Part shown: positions 32,307 through 44,653 of the stretch, in pieces
Numbering within the stretch: the first letter of the stretch is position 1
Layout of the letters: each line of letters opens with the position of its first letter
Source: Fomitopsis serialis
Lineage: Eukaryota; Basidiomycota; Agaricomycetes; Polyporales; Fomitopsidaceae
Assembly (NCBI RefSeq): GCF_022376445.1
Contig: NW_025955087.1
Coordinates: 57,275-121,274 of the forward strand
Length of the DNA: 64,000 bases
Direction: 5' to 3'
The notes under the pieces: model-generated
Databases searched by the model: none
What the model saw: only the letters and a program-made list of their open reading frames with translations
What the model was told of the DNA's origin: nothing
Made by a program: the position numbers and the translations under genes

Positions 32307-34464
32307 ATGCTTTCTCTACCGCGCGTATTTCTTCGTCGGCAGCCTGCTGGATTGCACAGACTGAAGTCTAGTGTATCAGGCTCAACACGCTTGCAGTCGA
32401 GTATGTCCTGTAATGCTCAGAGTTACCGTGACCAGCTGATTGAGGTGTCTACATGCGTTAAGCATTTGCGAAGTACGACCAGGAGGTATGTTGAGGGCTG
32501 CTTCTCTAGCGGAGCAGGCTCTCACATGAAACACAGGACCCCCTGAATTTGGAGAGCCTATTGACGGAGGAAGAAATCGCTGTCCGGTATGTCTCAGCTT
32601 TCCTTCATTCAGTCCAGGATTCGAATCTTTGAGCTAGGGATACCGCACGAGCCTTCTGTCAGGCACGTTCCTAGCCTTCCCCTTTTCATCGCTCTAGTGA
32701 CGAACCGCCCAGTAGGAGAACCTTATGCCGAAGGTCCTCCACGCACTACGTACAGAAGGTAGGCATATCATTCAACGTATTCTAGCTCGCACGACTTAAT
32801 AGCGCCTCTCGATAGAGTTCAATCATGACGTCCTACCAGCCATGGGCGCGCTTGGGTTCCTCGGTCCGACGATCCAAGGGTATGGCTGCGCCGGTGTGAG
32901 TAGCGTAGCATATGGCCTCATCGCGCGCGAAGTCGAACGGTAGGTGCTCTGGGCTACCACCATCCTAGCATTGTTGTTGATCTGCCTTGCCTTACGCAGT
33001 GTGGATTCCGGCTACCGGTCGACCATGTCTGTCCAGTCGTCGCTGGTGATGCACCCGATCAACGAGTATGGCAGCGAAGCGCAGAAAGAAAAGTATCTGC
33101 CACGTCTTGGTGCGTACCGTTGATTTGCTGTCCGCTCCGCCTCAGCATGAATAACCGGCGACGACAACAGCGAAGGCCGAAATCGTCGGATGCTTCGTAT
33201 GCCCCTATTTCTCGTTCTTCGGCTCGCTGAGATCATGACCACCATTCTCTCTTAGGGCCTCACTGAACCGAATCACGGCTCTGATCCCGCTGGCATGGAG
33301 ACCGTCGCCGAAGAGGTCGACGGCGGGTTCGTCATCAACGGCGCCAAGACATGGATCACGAACGCACCCGTCGCGTCAGTCCGCTTCTATCCAGCGTCCC
33401 AGACCTTTTCTAACCTCACGATCCGACCAGCGACTTATTCGTCATCTGGGCACGCTGCAAGTGGGACGACAAAGTGCGCGGGTTCCTGCTCGAGAAGGTG
33501 CGTCGGACCCCGCACGCCCCGCCACTGATACAGCGCTGATAGACGGCGTAGGGCACGAAGGGCCTCTCGGCGCCCGCGATCAAGCACAAGCTCGCGCTGC
33601 GCTGCTCCATCACCGGCTCCATCTTCATGGACAGCGTCAAGGTCGGGCACGACGCGCTGCTCCCCAAAGCCAAGGGCCTCGGCGGGCCCTTCGGGTGTCT
33701 GAACAGCGCCCGGTGCGCATGTCCCTTACCACCTCTCATCTGACCAGCTGCAGCTCACTGACGTGTTACCTTGGGTAGGTACGGCATCTCGTGGGGCGCC
33801 ATGGGCGCGCTCGAAGACTGCATCGACCGCACCCGTGCGTACGCGCTCGAGCGGCACCAGTTCAAGCGCCCGCTCGCGTCCTTCCAGCTCGTGCAGAAGA
33901 AGCTCGTCGACGCGCAGACGGAGGCCGTCCTCGGACTCCACGCCACTCTGCAGGTGCGCGTCGCGTCCCCGTTCGTCCCGCCGCGGATGTCTCGCGCGAT
34001 TGCTGACGGGGTAGTTGTGTTGTGATAGGTGGGCCGGCTGAAGGACGAGGGCAAGGTCGCGCCGGAGATGATCAGTCTCGTGAAGCGCAACAACTGCGGG
34101 AAGGCGCTGGAGCACTCGAGGAGGGTCCTCGACATCCTGGGCGGGAATGCGTGCTCCGACGAGTCAGTGCCCCTCTCCGGTCCGCGGTCTCACGCAAGCT
34201 AACGAACGACGTTTGTAGGTACCACGTCGCCCGACATGTAGCGAACCTGCAGGTCGTGAACACGTACGAAGGTGCGTCCTCTCTCTTCCTCCTGTGGTGA
34301 AGCTGAATGTCGGATTGACCCGTACACGCACGTCAGGAACATACGTGAGTCGGAGCAGTCGTCGTACGATGAAGGATCGCGCACTGATGACTGATGTTTC
34401 GCAGGACATTCATACGCTGATCCTCGGCAAGGCAATGACCGGACTTCAAGCGTTTGCGAACTGA
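32307..34464 (+). CDS. Glutaryl-CoA dehydrogenase, mitochondrial, 430 aa
   Basis: Fifteen exons: 32307-32444, 32537-32586, 32638-32662, 32716-32758, 32816-32939, 33000-33109, 33171-33196, 33256-33374, 33431-33497, 33552-33712, 33779-33953, 34029-34162, 34219-34271, 34337-34344, 34405-34464. Exon 14 is 8 nt; the intron after 32662 has a GC donor (CAG then GCACGT). Frame is intact. The N-terminus is Arg-rich ([20 protein letters not shown]), a mitochondrial presequence; exact extent of exon 1 is the least certain part. Acyl-CoA dehydrogenase motifs: [35 protein letters not shown], and near the C-terminus the catalytic-base region [20 protein letters not shown] with the family Glu. It oxidatively decarboxylates glutaryl-CoA to crotonyl-CoA in lysine and tryptophan breakdown. 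Confidence 0.93.
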
Positions 34465-34684
34465 ACGGCCCCTGATATACCACAATGTACCTATCACACA
34501 ATCAGGTTGGATAATCGAGCTTCGGATCACCGAGATTCGCGGGGTGGAGACAACAAACACCAGGATTGCTACAGGACGACATCTGGGCTACTAGGATCTC
34601 GGAGGCGATACAGCAGGCGACAGAAGAATTTGTGCTTTGTGACAGACGACATGCGTTTGGTGATGTTCAGCGGCGCAGTTAACC

Positions 34685-37200
34685 CTATGCATCTGCGTTC
34701 CGCCATTCCGGCGCCACCCACTCCAGTCCTAAGAGGTCAAAGGCCTCCTTCTCTGTCTTCGGGAAGAACATCTTTGAGTCGTACCGTCTTGTGCTGTGCG
34801 AAAGTGAGCAGGCGCAGACGGCGAGAGCGATGGCCAAAGAGTATCACTTACATTCCCGAGCTGTCGAATTTCATGGCACTTGGTGGATGATATCAGGCGA
34901 GTGTCGCTCGTGCGGCGGAATGTTGCACACTCACAGCTTGTCTTTGGCCCATTGTCTGAGGTCCCGCTGGAACATGATTGACCCTGACCTGAAGGTTTCA
35001 TTCATCAGACGCACAACTTGAAGTCGCTATGATGCTAGGACTTACCAACCGATAACAGCAGTCCAATACACCTCGGGCGGTGCGAAGATCATGTCGAGAC
35101 GCCGCCGGATACCGTTGTGTATCTGCGATGAGTTTGGTAACGTGAAGACGGTGAGCGCCTTCTCGAGCGAATCCCAATGGGTGGTTCGTAAAGGATTATG
35201 CCCATGGAAGCCAGACAAATCTGCGGGTCGCTCAGTTGACAAAAGCATAGGCCACCCGCGAGCGACGTACGCATGACATGGCTGACCATACCTGTCGCCC
35301 AGTCAGAAACCTCAGGTCTGCTACACGAGCCGGTGCCAACTCACCTCGTTCGTACAGTCTGCGCACAAACCGCTTGCAGAGCCCCTTCATAACGCCTGCG
35401 TCAGGGTGCGTGAAGACGATATCGACGTCATTGCTCTCCGGCTTCCCTCGCCGATAGCCCCCGACGATCGTGCTCACGCACCCTGGCTCTAGCTCGGCCA
35501 GCTCGGCCATAACGATGCGCTCCATCTCTTCCACCTCAGCTCGTGGTATCCTGTTCCAGATTCCTCAGCAAACCACCAAGCAGCCGACGTATCCGAGTCG
35601 CACGTACTTGATGGCAAGGTCCTCCCTCAGTTCCAGCGCGATCCGGATCCAGCTATCTCCCAGACCTCCATCGCCCTCACCCTTCTCACCCCCGAAGCTC
35701 CCTCCTAGCTTACCATGCTTGCGATTGCCCTTATCCTGGTCCTGCCCGCGCCAATAATGAGGCCGCTTCTGCATCTCGACCTCTTGCAGCTCCGACGGGC
35801 CAGTAGCTTGTGGCTCGTCGCGCTCGACGCCATAGTAGATCTCGAGGTCGTTGATAGAGCGCAGGCCGAGACTGTAGAGGCGGTGAGCGGTGTTGGGCCC
35901 GATGCCATAGACGGAGGTAAAGAGGCTGAGGGCTTTGAAGCGGTCCGATGCGAGGATAGTTTCTGCGATAAAGCATAGGTGAGGCGAAGCCAGCGCAATG
36001 CGGCTGAAGAGACGCACGAGCTTCCTCGATCTTTCCCGTGTCGATGAATTCCTCTACCTACGCAGACGTGCGTTGATTCCCAGTAGACCCGATCCCCAGA
36101 GAGGACATACCATGGTACCAGTCTTCTGGCCAATGAAAGGAAGCTTCTGCACCTGCGAGACGGAGGTGATCCGATGCGGATACGCTGCCAGCACCGACAT
36201 CGATGATAAGTCAGCGAGCACCGAAAAACAAGTGTGGTCTTCCTGACCTTTGATCACCGAGATTGCGCGCTGGTAACTCAACGCGTTGCGTTCTTCGCTC
36301 TCCATAGCACGAGAGCGATGCACGATATCGAGCTCCCGTACGAGCTCTTGATTGGGGCATGTAAGGGGGGATGCACGCCGGCACGCGTATCGAGACGCAT
36401 AATTGAGCTTGTCCAGAGGCGTCGGGATAGATGGGTCCGGATGCAGGAGACGAGCAGGAATCTTGGCGTGCATGTCTGACTCTTGCGTCTCCTCGAGCCC
36501 AGCCTTTGTGGGCCTGTGCTTCGACGACGCTGGCTGGTCTGCGGAGGGAGGAAGGGGCGACGTCGGGGGTATGAGAAGCTCGAGCGGAGGTGCAGGCGAT
36601 GACAAGCGTAGAGATTGCGGTGGTGTTTGTAAGCCTGTGTGCTTCACGATGGCAGGACTGGATGGTGTCTCTACTTCTGAATCTGAGTCGCCGCAAAGAC
36701 ACGGTGCAAGATTGCATTCTGGGCAATTTTTCTCGGTCTCAGTCCGTAGCTCCTGGATTGCAGCATAATCGACACATGGGAGAACTTTGTTTTGCTTGAC
36801 ACAGTCCCGGAGCCATTGAGGCGTTACTATCGCCTTCTGTTTCTGCAGGGAGTTTCAGCTCAGCTACAGGTAGGTAAAAACCAGCGGTTGTACTCACAGC
36901 AAGAGTCCATGGTATGTGTCGTTCCAAACGCCTCCTCATGCGAATGGTTGTGATTATCACGTCAGCCTCGGTCGCGTTTGAACATAGGCGTTGTGCATGT
37001 CTCTCCGCGAGCCGGAAGAGCTCCGATAGACTGGACGGATCCAGCTTAGCCTGAACAATGTACAACGTGACATCTGGTATGGCCTTCTCTGAAGGCTCCA
37101 GACGGGCATGCTTCGATGGCTGGAGAGCCGACGAGGAAGATTCCAGTGACTGAGAGTCAGAGCGAGGATGCGGTTCAGGAGCAGGTCGCTTGAAAGGCAT
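34685..37200 (-). CDS. DNA polymerase X family (lambda / Pol4 type), 652 aa
   Basis: Eleven exons (translation order): 37200-36898, 36842-36248, 36184-36111, 36057-36018, 35962-35608, 35550-35345, 35291-35271, 35220-35046, 34988-34935, 34878-34852, 34793-34685; all in phase. An N-terminal BRCT-like region (VTLYIVQAKLD, IPWTLA, VTPQWLRDCV) is followed by a Ser/Pro-rich linker. The 8-kDa and fingers regions have AYPHRITSVSQVQKLPFIG and VYGIGPNTAHRLYSLGL (helix-hairpin-helix). The palm has GGYRRGKPESNDVDIV with the two catalytic Asp residues, and RRLDMIFAPPEVYWTAVIGW with the third. It ends with GLEWVAPEWRNADA, typical of the family. It fills short gaps in base-excision repair and non-homologous end joining in the nucleus. 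A 45-residue charged insert (RKHGKLGGSF region) sits between fingers and palm. Confidence 0.93.
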
Positions 37201-38085
37201 GGTAAGATAACTATCTACAAAAAAGGTTAGGAAGACGCTGAATAACGCCTCTTCCGTACCCATAGTGTCGCATACACGTCAACGAAGACTTACCACTTGT
37301 AAACCGCACCCGCGGCCTCAGCCAGGTTCAAAGCTTTCAATCAATAACAACTGTTGTCGGAATTGTGAGTATGTACACCATCAAGGAGAAGCAAAATCAA
37401 GATTTCCTCCTCGGGACAGTTGTTCGTACATATGACAATGTACTGCTCAAGACGTAGTAAGTAACTTACCGGGTGATGGTCACGGTGGTGACGTCGCGTC
37501 GGTGCGCGTCGTAATCACATGATGCATTCAGGGCAAGCTCTTGCGCGCGATGCAAGTACTGACGCGCTTTGAGCAGGAACTTGAACTTGAGCTTGAAGCT
37601 TGAAGCGTCGTGTCCACATACAACTGCCTTAGGGGAAACTTCTGCTGGTAAGTATGCTGTGCATCATATACCAATTTCTGCTTGAAGAGCATAGGCCGTG
37701 ACTACTGCCATGTGCATACTACGGCTTTGGAACATCCTTCCAGGTTCCCGAAACCGCTGGCACAAGCCTTGAGGACACGCGCATTCCTGGCTCCTGAGAC
37801 ATGGATAGCGCGACAATGCTTCAGACATCTGACTGGACAACGGCAGCTTCGACCGTGACGCATCTGGGACTCAAGTTCAGATAGTTAGCGACGTGTCGAA
37901 TATGGGCTCAAATTCAGGTCATCGCCAACACCATAGCATTGCCATAACTCATATCCAACTGGTACGTGCCGTTTGACATATCGAGGCTCGTCGCATCATT
38001 CTATCCTAAGCCCTGGAAAGGACAGGTCCGATCTTGATGTCGCTCGTGTCCCACTAGTAGAATTCCAAGCAGTTTAGCAATGCAG
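37201..38085. other. Intergenic, 885 bp
   Basis: Upstream of the polymerase gene and downstream of the YCII gene. No gene or notable repeat seen. Confidence 0.5.
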
Positions 38086-38481
38086 TCACCCGTCGAAGAA
38101 GTAACGACCTACCACACCGGCCTTGTAGTACGGCTCCTGTTCAATGAGCTTGCGTGCAGCCTCCAGGCTGTCGGCCTTGACGATCAGCAAGGTCCCAGCG
38201 ATGTCGGGAACAACCGTGAGCGGCAACTTCTCGTCCTTGTTCAAGATCGCACCACCGAACTCTAGATGAAGTCCACAGGTTGTCAACGAACAAGAACATC
38301 AGACACAAGAGCAATGTGGCTGGACGTGACAAGTCGACTTACGGAGGATGCCATCCGCGCGGCGGGCCTCCATCCACTCGTTATGCTCGCTGTCGACGGC
38401 CTTACGTTTCTGCATGACGTCGCCGACTTTGCTGTCCGGAGCCCAGACGAAGTACGTGATCTGCAGGTTGATTTGAGACAT
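38086..38481 (-). CDS. YCII-related domain protein, 104 aa
   Basis: Two exons (38481-38343, 38261-38086), GT-AG, in frame. The whole protein is one YCII fold: a first strand ending YFVWAPDSK, a helix HNEWMEARRADGIL, then FGGAILN, GTLLIVKADSLEAARKLIEQ and EPYYKAGVVGRYFF. The His and Asp positions typical of the family are represented by H39 and the EPYYKAG region. These small cytosolic proteins are poorly characterised, with some members acting on muconolactone-like substrates. A CATATAAG TATA-like box lies at about 38545-38552. Confidence 0.9.
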
Positions 38482-39104
38482 GTTGGCTGAGGACTGAGTA
38501 CTGACTCGGAGGCTCTGAATGCAGATTAGCTCTGCTCCTCTGCATCTTATATGCAGTGCGCGCATGAGCCAACCGCCCGCGCATTACATACGGATCCGAG
38601 CAGGAGGCAGGCAGTCGGACAAGTGCCTTGCCTGATATGTACGCAAACATAACCGATCGTAAGAGAAGCGAGGCTTGTCGGGTCTGGTGCGCAGTGGCAA
38701 TACTGCAAATGGTTCGTAGCGCCATTCTCGCAACATTGCCTGAGCAGCACGGTGTATGTGGGCCGACGCTTCTGACGTGTCTCGGTAGCCCATTTGGCAT
38801 TCCTGGCAGACCCGAACAGTGTCCCGAAGCTCAGCAGACAAGTACTCGACCGTGGAAGTGTGGACTAACGATAACTGCATGAGCGTTGCCGGATTCGGTC
38901 GACCACGCTGAGCTTGACAGAACTTCACAGCCTCGAATGTCGTGATGTGAGAGATCGTCAGTACATATCAAAGCATGAGAATCATTATTCGAGGCATACA
39001 ATATCAGTCCGTGTCATGTCCATGCAGAGTCCTCGAGTCTCCCCACTCAAGATCCATTGGTAAATCACGCCTCGAAGTCCCAGACCGCAGACCGTTGGCA
39101 ATAA
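38482..39104. other. Intergenic, 623 bp
   Basis: YCII gene promoter and the 3' flank of the tripeptidyl peptidase. No gene seen. Confidence 0.5.
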
Positions 39105-41248
39105 TCAGAGCCCTGCCGCCGCTCTCAATTTGTCGTAGAGAGGAGTCCCCAGACCGGTGACCTGCACGATGCGGCGCAATCAGTCCCTTCGTTTCCTTCG
39201 GTAGCTGGAATGCACTTACAGGGTCCCACCCGGTCGTCGCCACGAAGCCAGCCACGGAGCCATCGGACTCCAGGCACTGCTTGTTATTTCCCTTCACAAT
39301 ATCTGTCACTGCACCCGCTGCCTTCGAGTACAACCACGGGTTCAAGAAGCCCAGCACGGGCTTGCCTACATTGAGCAGCTCGTCGTTCAGCAGCGCGATG
39401 ACGCTCGCCCACATTGGCGTCGAACAGCTCGTGCCCGTCGTCGGAGCGTAGGCGCCACCGACCACGGTAGCGAAATCCACGCCGAAGCCGCTGACATCCG
39501 GGAAGCCGCGACCGGACGCGTTGTATAGCCCTGTGTCATTGCTGCCGAGCTGCTTGAGGTAAGCCGAGACCGCAGAAGACTGGTAGGTCGGCATGGGGAA
39601 GTAGTTGGAAAAGCCGCCGCCCGAGAAGGGCACGCCTTGCTGGTCTGCCCAGTTGATGTCCGCACCCGTGGCACCAACCGAAGTCACGCTACGCAACAAG
39701 GATGGTATGTCAGATTCTTGTGGTGTGGGCGACAAGGGCTTCGACTTACTATGGGCACGTGTTGGGGAACGTAGGCACGAAGGTCGTGCAATCTTGGTAG
39801 CCTGTACCTGAGACGCCACCGTCGCCGGAAGAGAATAAGATTGAGACACCCCTCGCGCCGAGTTGCGCATACGCGTTGCAAAGGTTGCTGCACGAGGGCG
39901 CGAGCGGTTGAGCCAGTGTTTACTAGGGTCTCTCATGCCGAAGAAACACTCACTACGCCAGTTTCTCCGAGATCACGTCTTCGTTGGCGGAGTAGCTCGT
40001 CGTCATCACCGGGGGTGGCGATGCCTGATTGAGGACATAATTCACCGTGTCGAGGTAGCCGGACAGCCCGTCATGTGTGTCGTTTCCGGCCAGGAGGTAG
40101 GTCACTGGAACGCCCGTGGCAAGGCCGACGGTATACTGTATATCGAGATTCTGCTCCTTCGTTAGATTGGCTGCGTTCCGAAAACATCGATGCCCTTACC
40201 CCTTCAGATCCAGCGGTAACATTCTGCAGATTACTGCCTCCGTCAATCGTCTCTGTCGCGAAGGTCGTTGAAGGGTTTATATCTGGCCTGTACTGCTCCA
40301 GGAATATCTGAGCGCAGCAAGTTAGCATGGATCATGTTCCCTCGGCCCTGATGACAACAGACTTTCAGATCGTTCGCGTTCGCGTATTGCTCTACATATC
40401 CGGCGACCACGATGCCGTTGTCGGGATTCGTCGCGGTAGTGGTCGGAATGCCATACAGGTACTGGAGGCATGCTACTGTGATGTTCGACCGGTTGTAAGG
40501 TCCGCAAACAGCGGTGACATTCGATGTATCACGGGTAACGGCCGGGATGTGGGGGCTTGCGGCCGCAACAAAAGCGGGTGCAGTGTTGTTCACGATTTGC
40601 ACCGGGAAGCTAGGCTCCATCCATGTCAGTACGTGTGGACGTATCAAGATCCTCTGCGAACCTGGTGATGGGATGAATGAGATCCACATGCTCCGCTAGG
40701 TCCACAGGGATCGAGTATTGCAAAGCCCGGATTGTCTGCGTGCCTGTAACTTCGTGTCTGAAGACAGAGAAGTCCGTGTCCAGGAGCTCATTTGCTTTGC
40801 TGACTGGGATATTGACCTCGACCCAGTCGCCCGAAGGTGATACGGGCGTTGCCGTGAGGTTGTTGTCCCCAAGCCATGCGTTAACAGCCTCGACGCTATC
40901 CTGCGTCGGCTTGACATAGGCTTCGACCTGGCACAGCGTTCAGGGTATACTCGAGAGCGAAACGAATGGGGACAAACATACCTCTTCTTTAGTTAGGTAT
41001 TCGCCGTAGTTCGGACTTTCGGGATCACTGACGTCGTAGAGTGTGTCAAGCAGTCCGTCGATATTGCTCTGCACCAGTGCGACCCGAAGATTGAGTACCG
41101 TGTCCGGGGATGCAGAAGAAATGAGCGTATAACCACTCGGAGCCGCTGCACGAGCCTCGTGTAGCTGCAAGGTCCGGCGAGCCAAAGGGTTGCCCCACGC
41201 GACGCCCAAAGCCGAGGCTGCCACCACTGCCCAGAGGAAGCTTACCAT
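39105..41248 (-). CDS. Sedolisin (S53) tripeptidyl-peptidase, secreted, 584 aa
   Basis: Eight exons (41248-40982, 40927-40662, 40609-40363, 40307-40200, 40156-39954, 39887-39750, 39688-39220, 39161-39105), all in phase. Signal peptide [19 protein letters not shown]. The propeptide (residues about 20-190, kumamolisin-activation type) includes [17 protein letters not shown]. The catalytic domain has the Glu/Asp pair in [15 protein letters not shown], the oxyanion Asp in [12 protein letters not shown], and the nucleophile in [20 protein letters not shown], followed by the Ca-binding end WDPVTGLGTP. It removes tripeptides from protein N-termini at acidic pH outside the cell, as part of protein scavenging. 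The 40199 intron is spliced to GAGCAG at 40156 to keep the catalytic Glu in frame. Confidence 0.94.
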
Positions 41249-41719
41249 ACTTGACAATGTCGGCGCAGGAGAGTAGGCCCTGGACTGGAATCGAAGTATC
41301 TGGCCCAGGTAGGCTTTTGTACCTCCCGCCTGAGCTCGAGATCGACGATGGCTATGCGCGAACGCCTTGTGAGACCGATATCGCTGTCTCAATTTGAGTT
41401 CTCCTGCACAACACCTGCTGTCTCGGCGATCACACACCGCCTTTACACACACAACATAATGCACGCGGTCTCGAAGACGAAAGGCGCTGACATCGCACGG
41501 TCTGCGCGCGCCGCTGAGATCGTCGACGGCCATCAGGACCGCTGGATATATTCGTTTGGGCTTGTCAAATGCGTCGTCTGGAGAACGCACGGCGCAAATG
41601 TGTGCATTGTCTACGCAGACATTGCGAAGCTGATGCGCAAGAATGATGGGTACGCAAGCGAGTGTCGCGGTCTGCGACCGGTAGTGTGAGTACTGAGCGT
41701 ACTGAGCGGAGGCGCCGAG
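41249..41719. other. Intergenic, about 470 bp
   Basis: Promoter of the tripeptidyl-peptidase gene and the 3' flank of the F-box-like pseudogene. Nothing else recognised. Confidence 0.5.
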
Positions 41720-42768
41720 TCACTGATTCCGTGATTTGCAGAAATCGGCGTAACCATAAATGGGTGCCGCGCCCGACAGGCGATCGAGGTCCTCCGAGGA
41801 CAGAGTTCTGCTAATTGGCTTTGAGTAGCTTCTGGTGAAACTATCCCATCCTATTCGGATGAACGCGAGCTGAAACGTCTGCCATGCAGGTTTTGTGACT
41901 GTTCGAAGAATGGGCGACCAAGTCTTGAGGAATCGAAAGAAATCCGCTTGGTGTCCACCAACAGAAACAAACTGCTTGAACGATTCACTGGCTTCCTGTT
42001 CAATGTGAATGTCGAGTCGCTGCACAGATGGATTCCACGCTAAACTCAGTGTGAGTTCATACACAACGTCACACACTATTAGCATACTCTAAAGACAGCA
42101 AAGGTACAGTTGAGATCGATGACGTACTTCGTCCTGGCATGCTAGCCAGAGAGATACGCTCCAGTACTGAGGCCTGAGGCCTGAGGCCTGAGGGGCCAAT
42201 CACTTGCAGAAGGCGCGTCACTAAATGGGCATCTTGACCGGTGACCTCGGTGATGGTCAGGTCTATTACGTGCTGACAACACAGTGGATGTATCGTGACG
42301 AACCAATCGACCAGAGCAGCATATAGCCCGATATCCAAGTGACGTAGCTCGAGTCGCCGCAGATGTGGGACGGATACGTGGGTTTGGGGCCGCTCAGAAA
42401 GAGCTAACGATAGAGCCGGAGGGCGCTCTGGCAGTGCGTATTTTCCGTCACGCAGAACCAAGGTGTCCAGCTGTGGGGATGCGAGGATGATGCGGCGAAG
42501 CTGGCCAAGACGAAGTTGACAATTGTTACCAATCCCGGCAGACGAGCGCGACCGACGACCGGTCCATCTCCAAGTCGAGGTGAGGGGAACTGTTGTAGAA
42601 GACATCGAGGGGGATACGCCGTGAGAGTGATCGGGGGAGGGGATATACGTGTTTGCTGGGGACCGGAGCCCAATAATATGCGTCCCAGTCGACAGGTCTG
42701 GGCACGCTCAAGTAGATATCGAGCTGCTGGTTTTCGTTGACGGGATGATGTTGATGAGCTGCGTCCAT
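41720..42768 (-). pseudogene. Degenerate F-box-like gene, paralogue of 51262-52574
   Basis: The start at 42768 and first 75 residues (VDWDAYYWAPVPSKHVYPLP, DRSSVALVCRDW) match the intact gene at 51262. After CRDW about 125 codons are missing, and the frame shifts at the deletion: an immediate TAA follows the Trp, and similarity resumes in another frame (GQLRRIILASPQLDTLVLRD ... AALVDWFVTIHPLCC ... LLQVIGPS). A 7-bp unit (CTGAGGC on plus) is repeated three times at 42167-42193 and adds another shift. A further block (LAWNPSVQRLDIHIEQ ... IGWDSFTRSYSKPISR) matches the second exon of the intact copy. GTAACA after the Trp could in theory act as a donor, but the deletion still removes most of the repeat region. 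Confidence 0.8.
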
Positions 42769-43256
42769 GACCGACTGCTGGTGATGTCTAAGTAGATCTT
42801 GGTCTCATCATTATTGCCAGCATATGCAAGAAACGAACAAACCTGTTTCTCAGATAGGAGGTCCACGGGATTGCTCACGATCTTCCTACCAGCTATTTAG
42901 TAGGTTGAGAAGCCCCCGATCTACGTAGACACAGCAGCGAGTTCACGGCCTCACGCCATTCTACGATAAGACTTATAAATGGGTGTCATCGTACCGATCT
43001 GCGACCGCAGAAGGCTCTGAATCTTGCCGCCAGATACACCGCCCCCGATGGCTGTGTACGTTCCTTTTTCAGAGGTGCCAGCACGATAGAACTCTGTTAA
43101 CGACAGGCGAGTCATGGGCGCAGGGCATCCTCTATTACCTGCAGATATAGCCACAGAGCATAGACATGGTATACAGCCTTGCACCGCGCAAATCCTATAT
43201 CCATGCCGATAAATCAATCTCAGTTGCCAGTGTGCAGCGGACCAGAAGCACGTACC
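42769..43256. other. Intergenic, 488 bp
   Basis: Between the F-box-like pseudogene and the 3' end of GEP4. No gene seen. Confidence 0.5.
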
Positions 43257-44353
43257 TCATTCTCCCCTCCATCGCCTCAGCATCCTTCTCACAAACCCCG
43301 GCTTCTCTCTCCGCAGCACCTCCGGCATCGCCAACTCCTTGAAGAACCTCCCATAACGCACATCCGTCCAGTCTTGCGCCGCTCCCCGGCCCTCGCCGAG
43401 CACCCACCGCTCAACGCCCCTCAAGAGCTGCATCTCCAGCCGGCGCAAGATCGGGCTGTCGCGCTCCCACACTGTGGTCGTCAGAATCGCTAACGGGCCC
43501 ACTCGCACGCGCGACGAAGCAGTCGGACTGGACGCGGGCGCTCGTGGAGCGAAGACGTCGAGCTCCTTGCTGGGGCTATCGACTAAGTCTGGCTGTTCGC
43601 CCGCGGGTGAAGGGGCGGTTGGCTGTGATACCCGCTCGTGGCGAGCCATACGGTTGGCCATGACGGTATCTGTGAATATGCGATCGCCGACGACGATTAG
43701 TTCCTCGTCGCGAACGGGTCGAGGGAGGGAAGCGAAGTATGCGCGGATGGAAGATATACATGAGTACGATGGTTTGAATGATGGATGGCGGAGGACTGGA
43801 GCGGAGAGGTGATGCGAGACGGACTCGGCCTGCAAACGTACGTCAAGTCTCGGAAGGGCAAGAAACCGCAAATGAATACCTGAATCTCGCCTGCGTCCAG
43901 GTGCGAGCCAGCGGAGTTGCTGACGATGAGCACGTTTTGAGGCCCGAAGGTTTTGCGGCATTCATCCCAAGCATCCTGGGATCGTCAACGGAAATTGAGC
44001 ATGCAGCAGGGCTTGCCCGTTCTATCGCAACGCACCTTGAGATCCGGAACGAGAGTATCCCGATGTGGAGGGGTCTGTGGTCACACACTTTCCAGCCAAC
44101 CGTCGTTGTATCAACAGGTCGCACTCACGAGACAATTGTCCTTGTCGAACACAGCACCTCGGTACCCCGTGCGACGCAGCTCGGGGAAGTCAAGCTGGCG
44201 AATATCTTGCTACAAACGCGCTATCAATAAGACCAGTGCATTCCCGCAAAGTAACCAGATTCCCAGACCTTTTACAATCATCTGCGGGACGATCAACCTC
44301 GGATTGATGAGGAGGTGTAGAGGTACTAGCGTGCCCGGGATGTTGAGCGGCAT
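43257..44353 (-). CDS. GEP4: Phosphatidylglycerophosphatase GEP4, mitochondrial, about 288 aa
   Basis: Five exons (44353-44276, 44209-44129, 44074-44036, 43975-43880, 43829-43257), all phase 0. The HAD-type nucleophile motif is VFDKDNCL at residues about 45-52; further family signatures are DECRKTFGPQNVLIVSNSAG, FKPSYSCISSIRAYF and VVGDRIFTDTVMANRM. The short N-terminal stretch (PLNIPGTLVPLHLLINPRL) is the typical start of GEP4 proteins. It removes the phosphate from phosphatidylglycerophosphate in the mitochondrial matrix, the step before cardiolipin synthesis. The C-terminal 100 residues are longer and more basic than in yeast (RREKPGFVRRMLRRW). It shares a 300-bp divergent upstream region with the mitochondrial ABC transporter gene. 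Confidence 0.88.
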
Positions 44354-44653
44354 GTTTCCCAACCAGTCCCGTTTCTACTGCGGCCGCTCTGCTGATCGCG
44401 TGTGCCAACGTAGACCCTCCAGCTGACCTATCCTCCGCAAATCTGACCTATTTCCCGGGAAGTCGGAGGTCGAGCGTACTGGCAGAGGCAGAAAGTGGGA
44501 AGGACTTCTGGTCGACGCGGGATGGGGCCTGCCGGGAAACGACGTATGAGCCCACGTGACTTCCCGTGCATAACTGACCTCCCCTCGTCCCACTCTCGCC
44601 TGCACGCCCACCACTCCAGACACTCCTCGTTTCTCCCGTCGTCGCTCGTCGCG
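44354..44653. promoter_or_regulatory. Divergent promoter region, GEP4 / ABCB transporter
   Basis: Only 300 bp separate the start codons of two divergently transcribed genes whose products act at the mitochondrial inner membrane. No clear TATA box was found. Confidence 0.5.
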
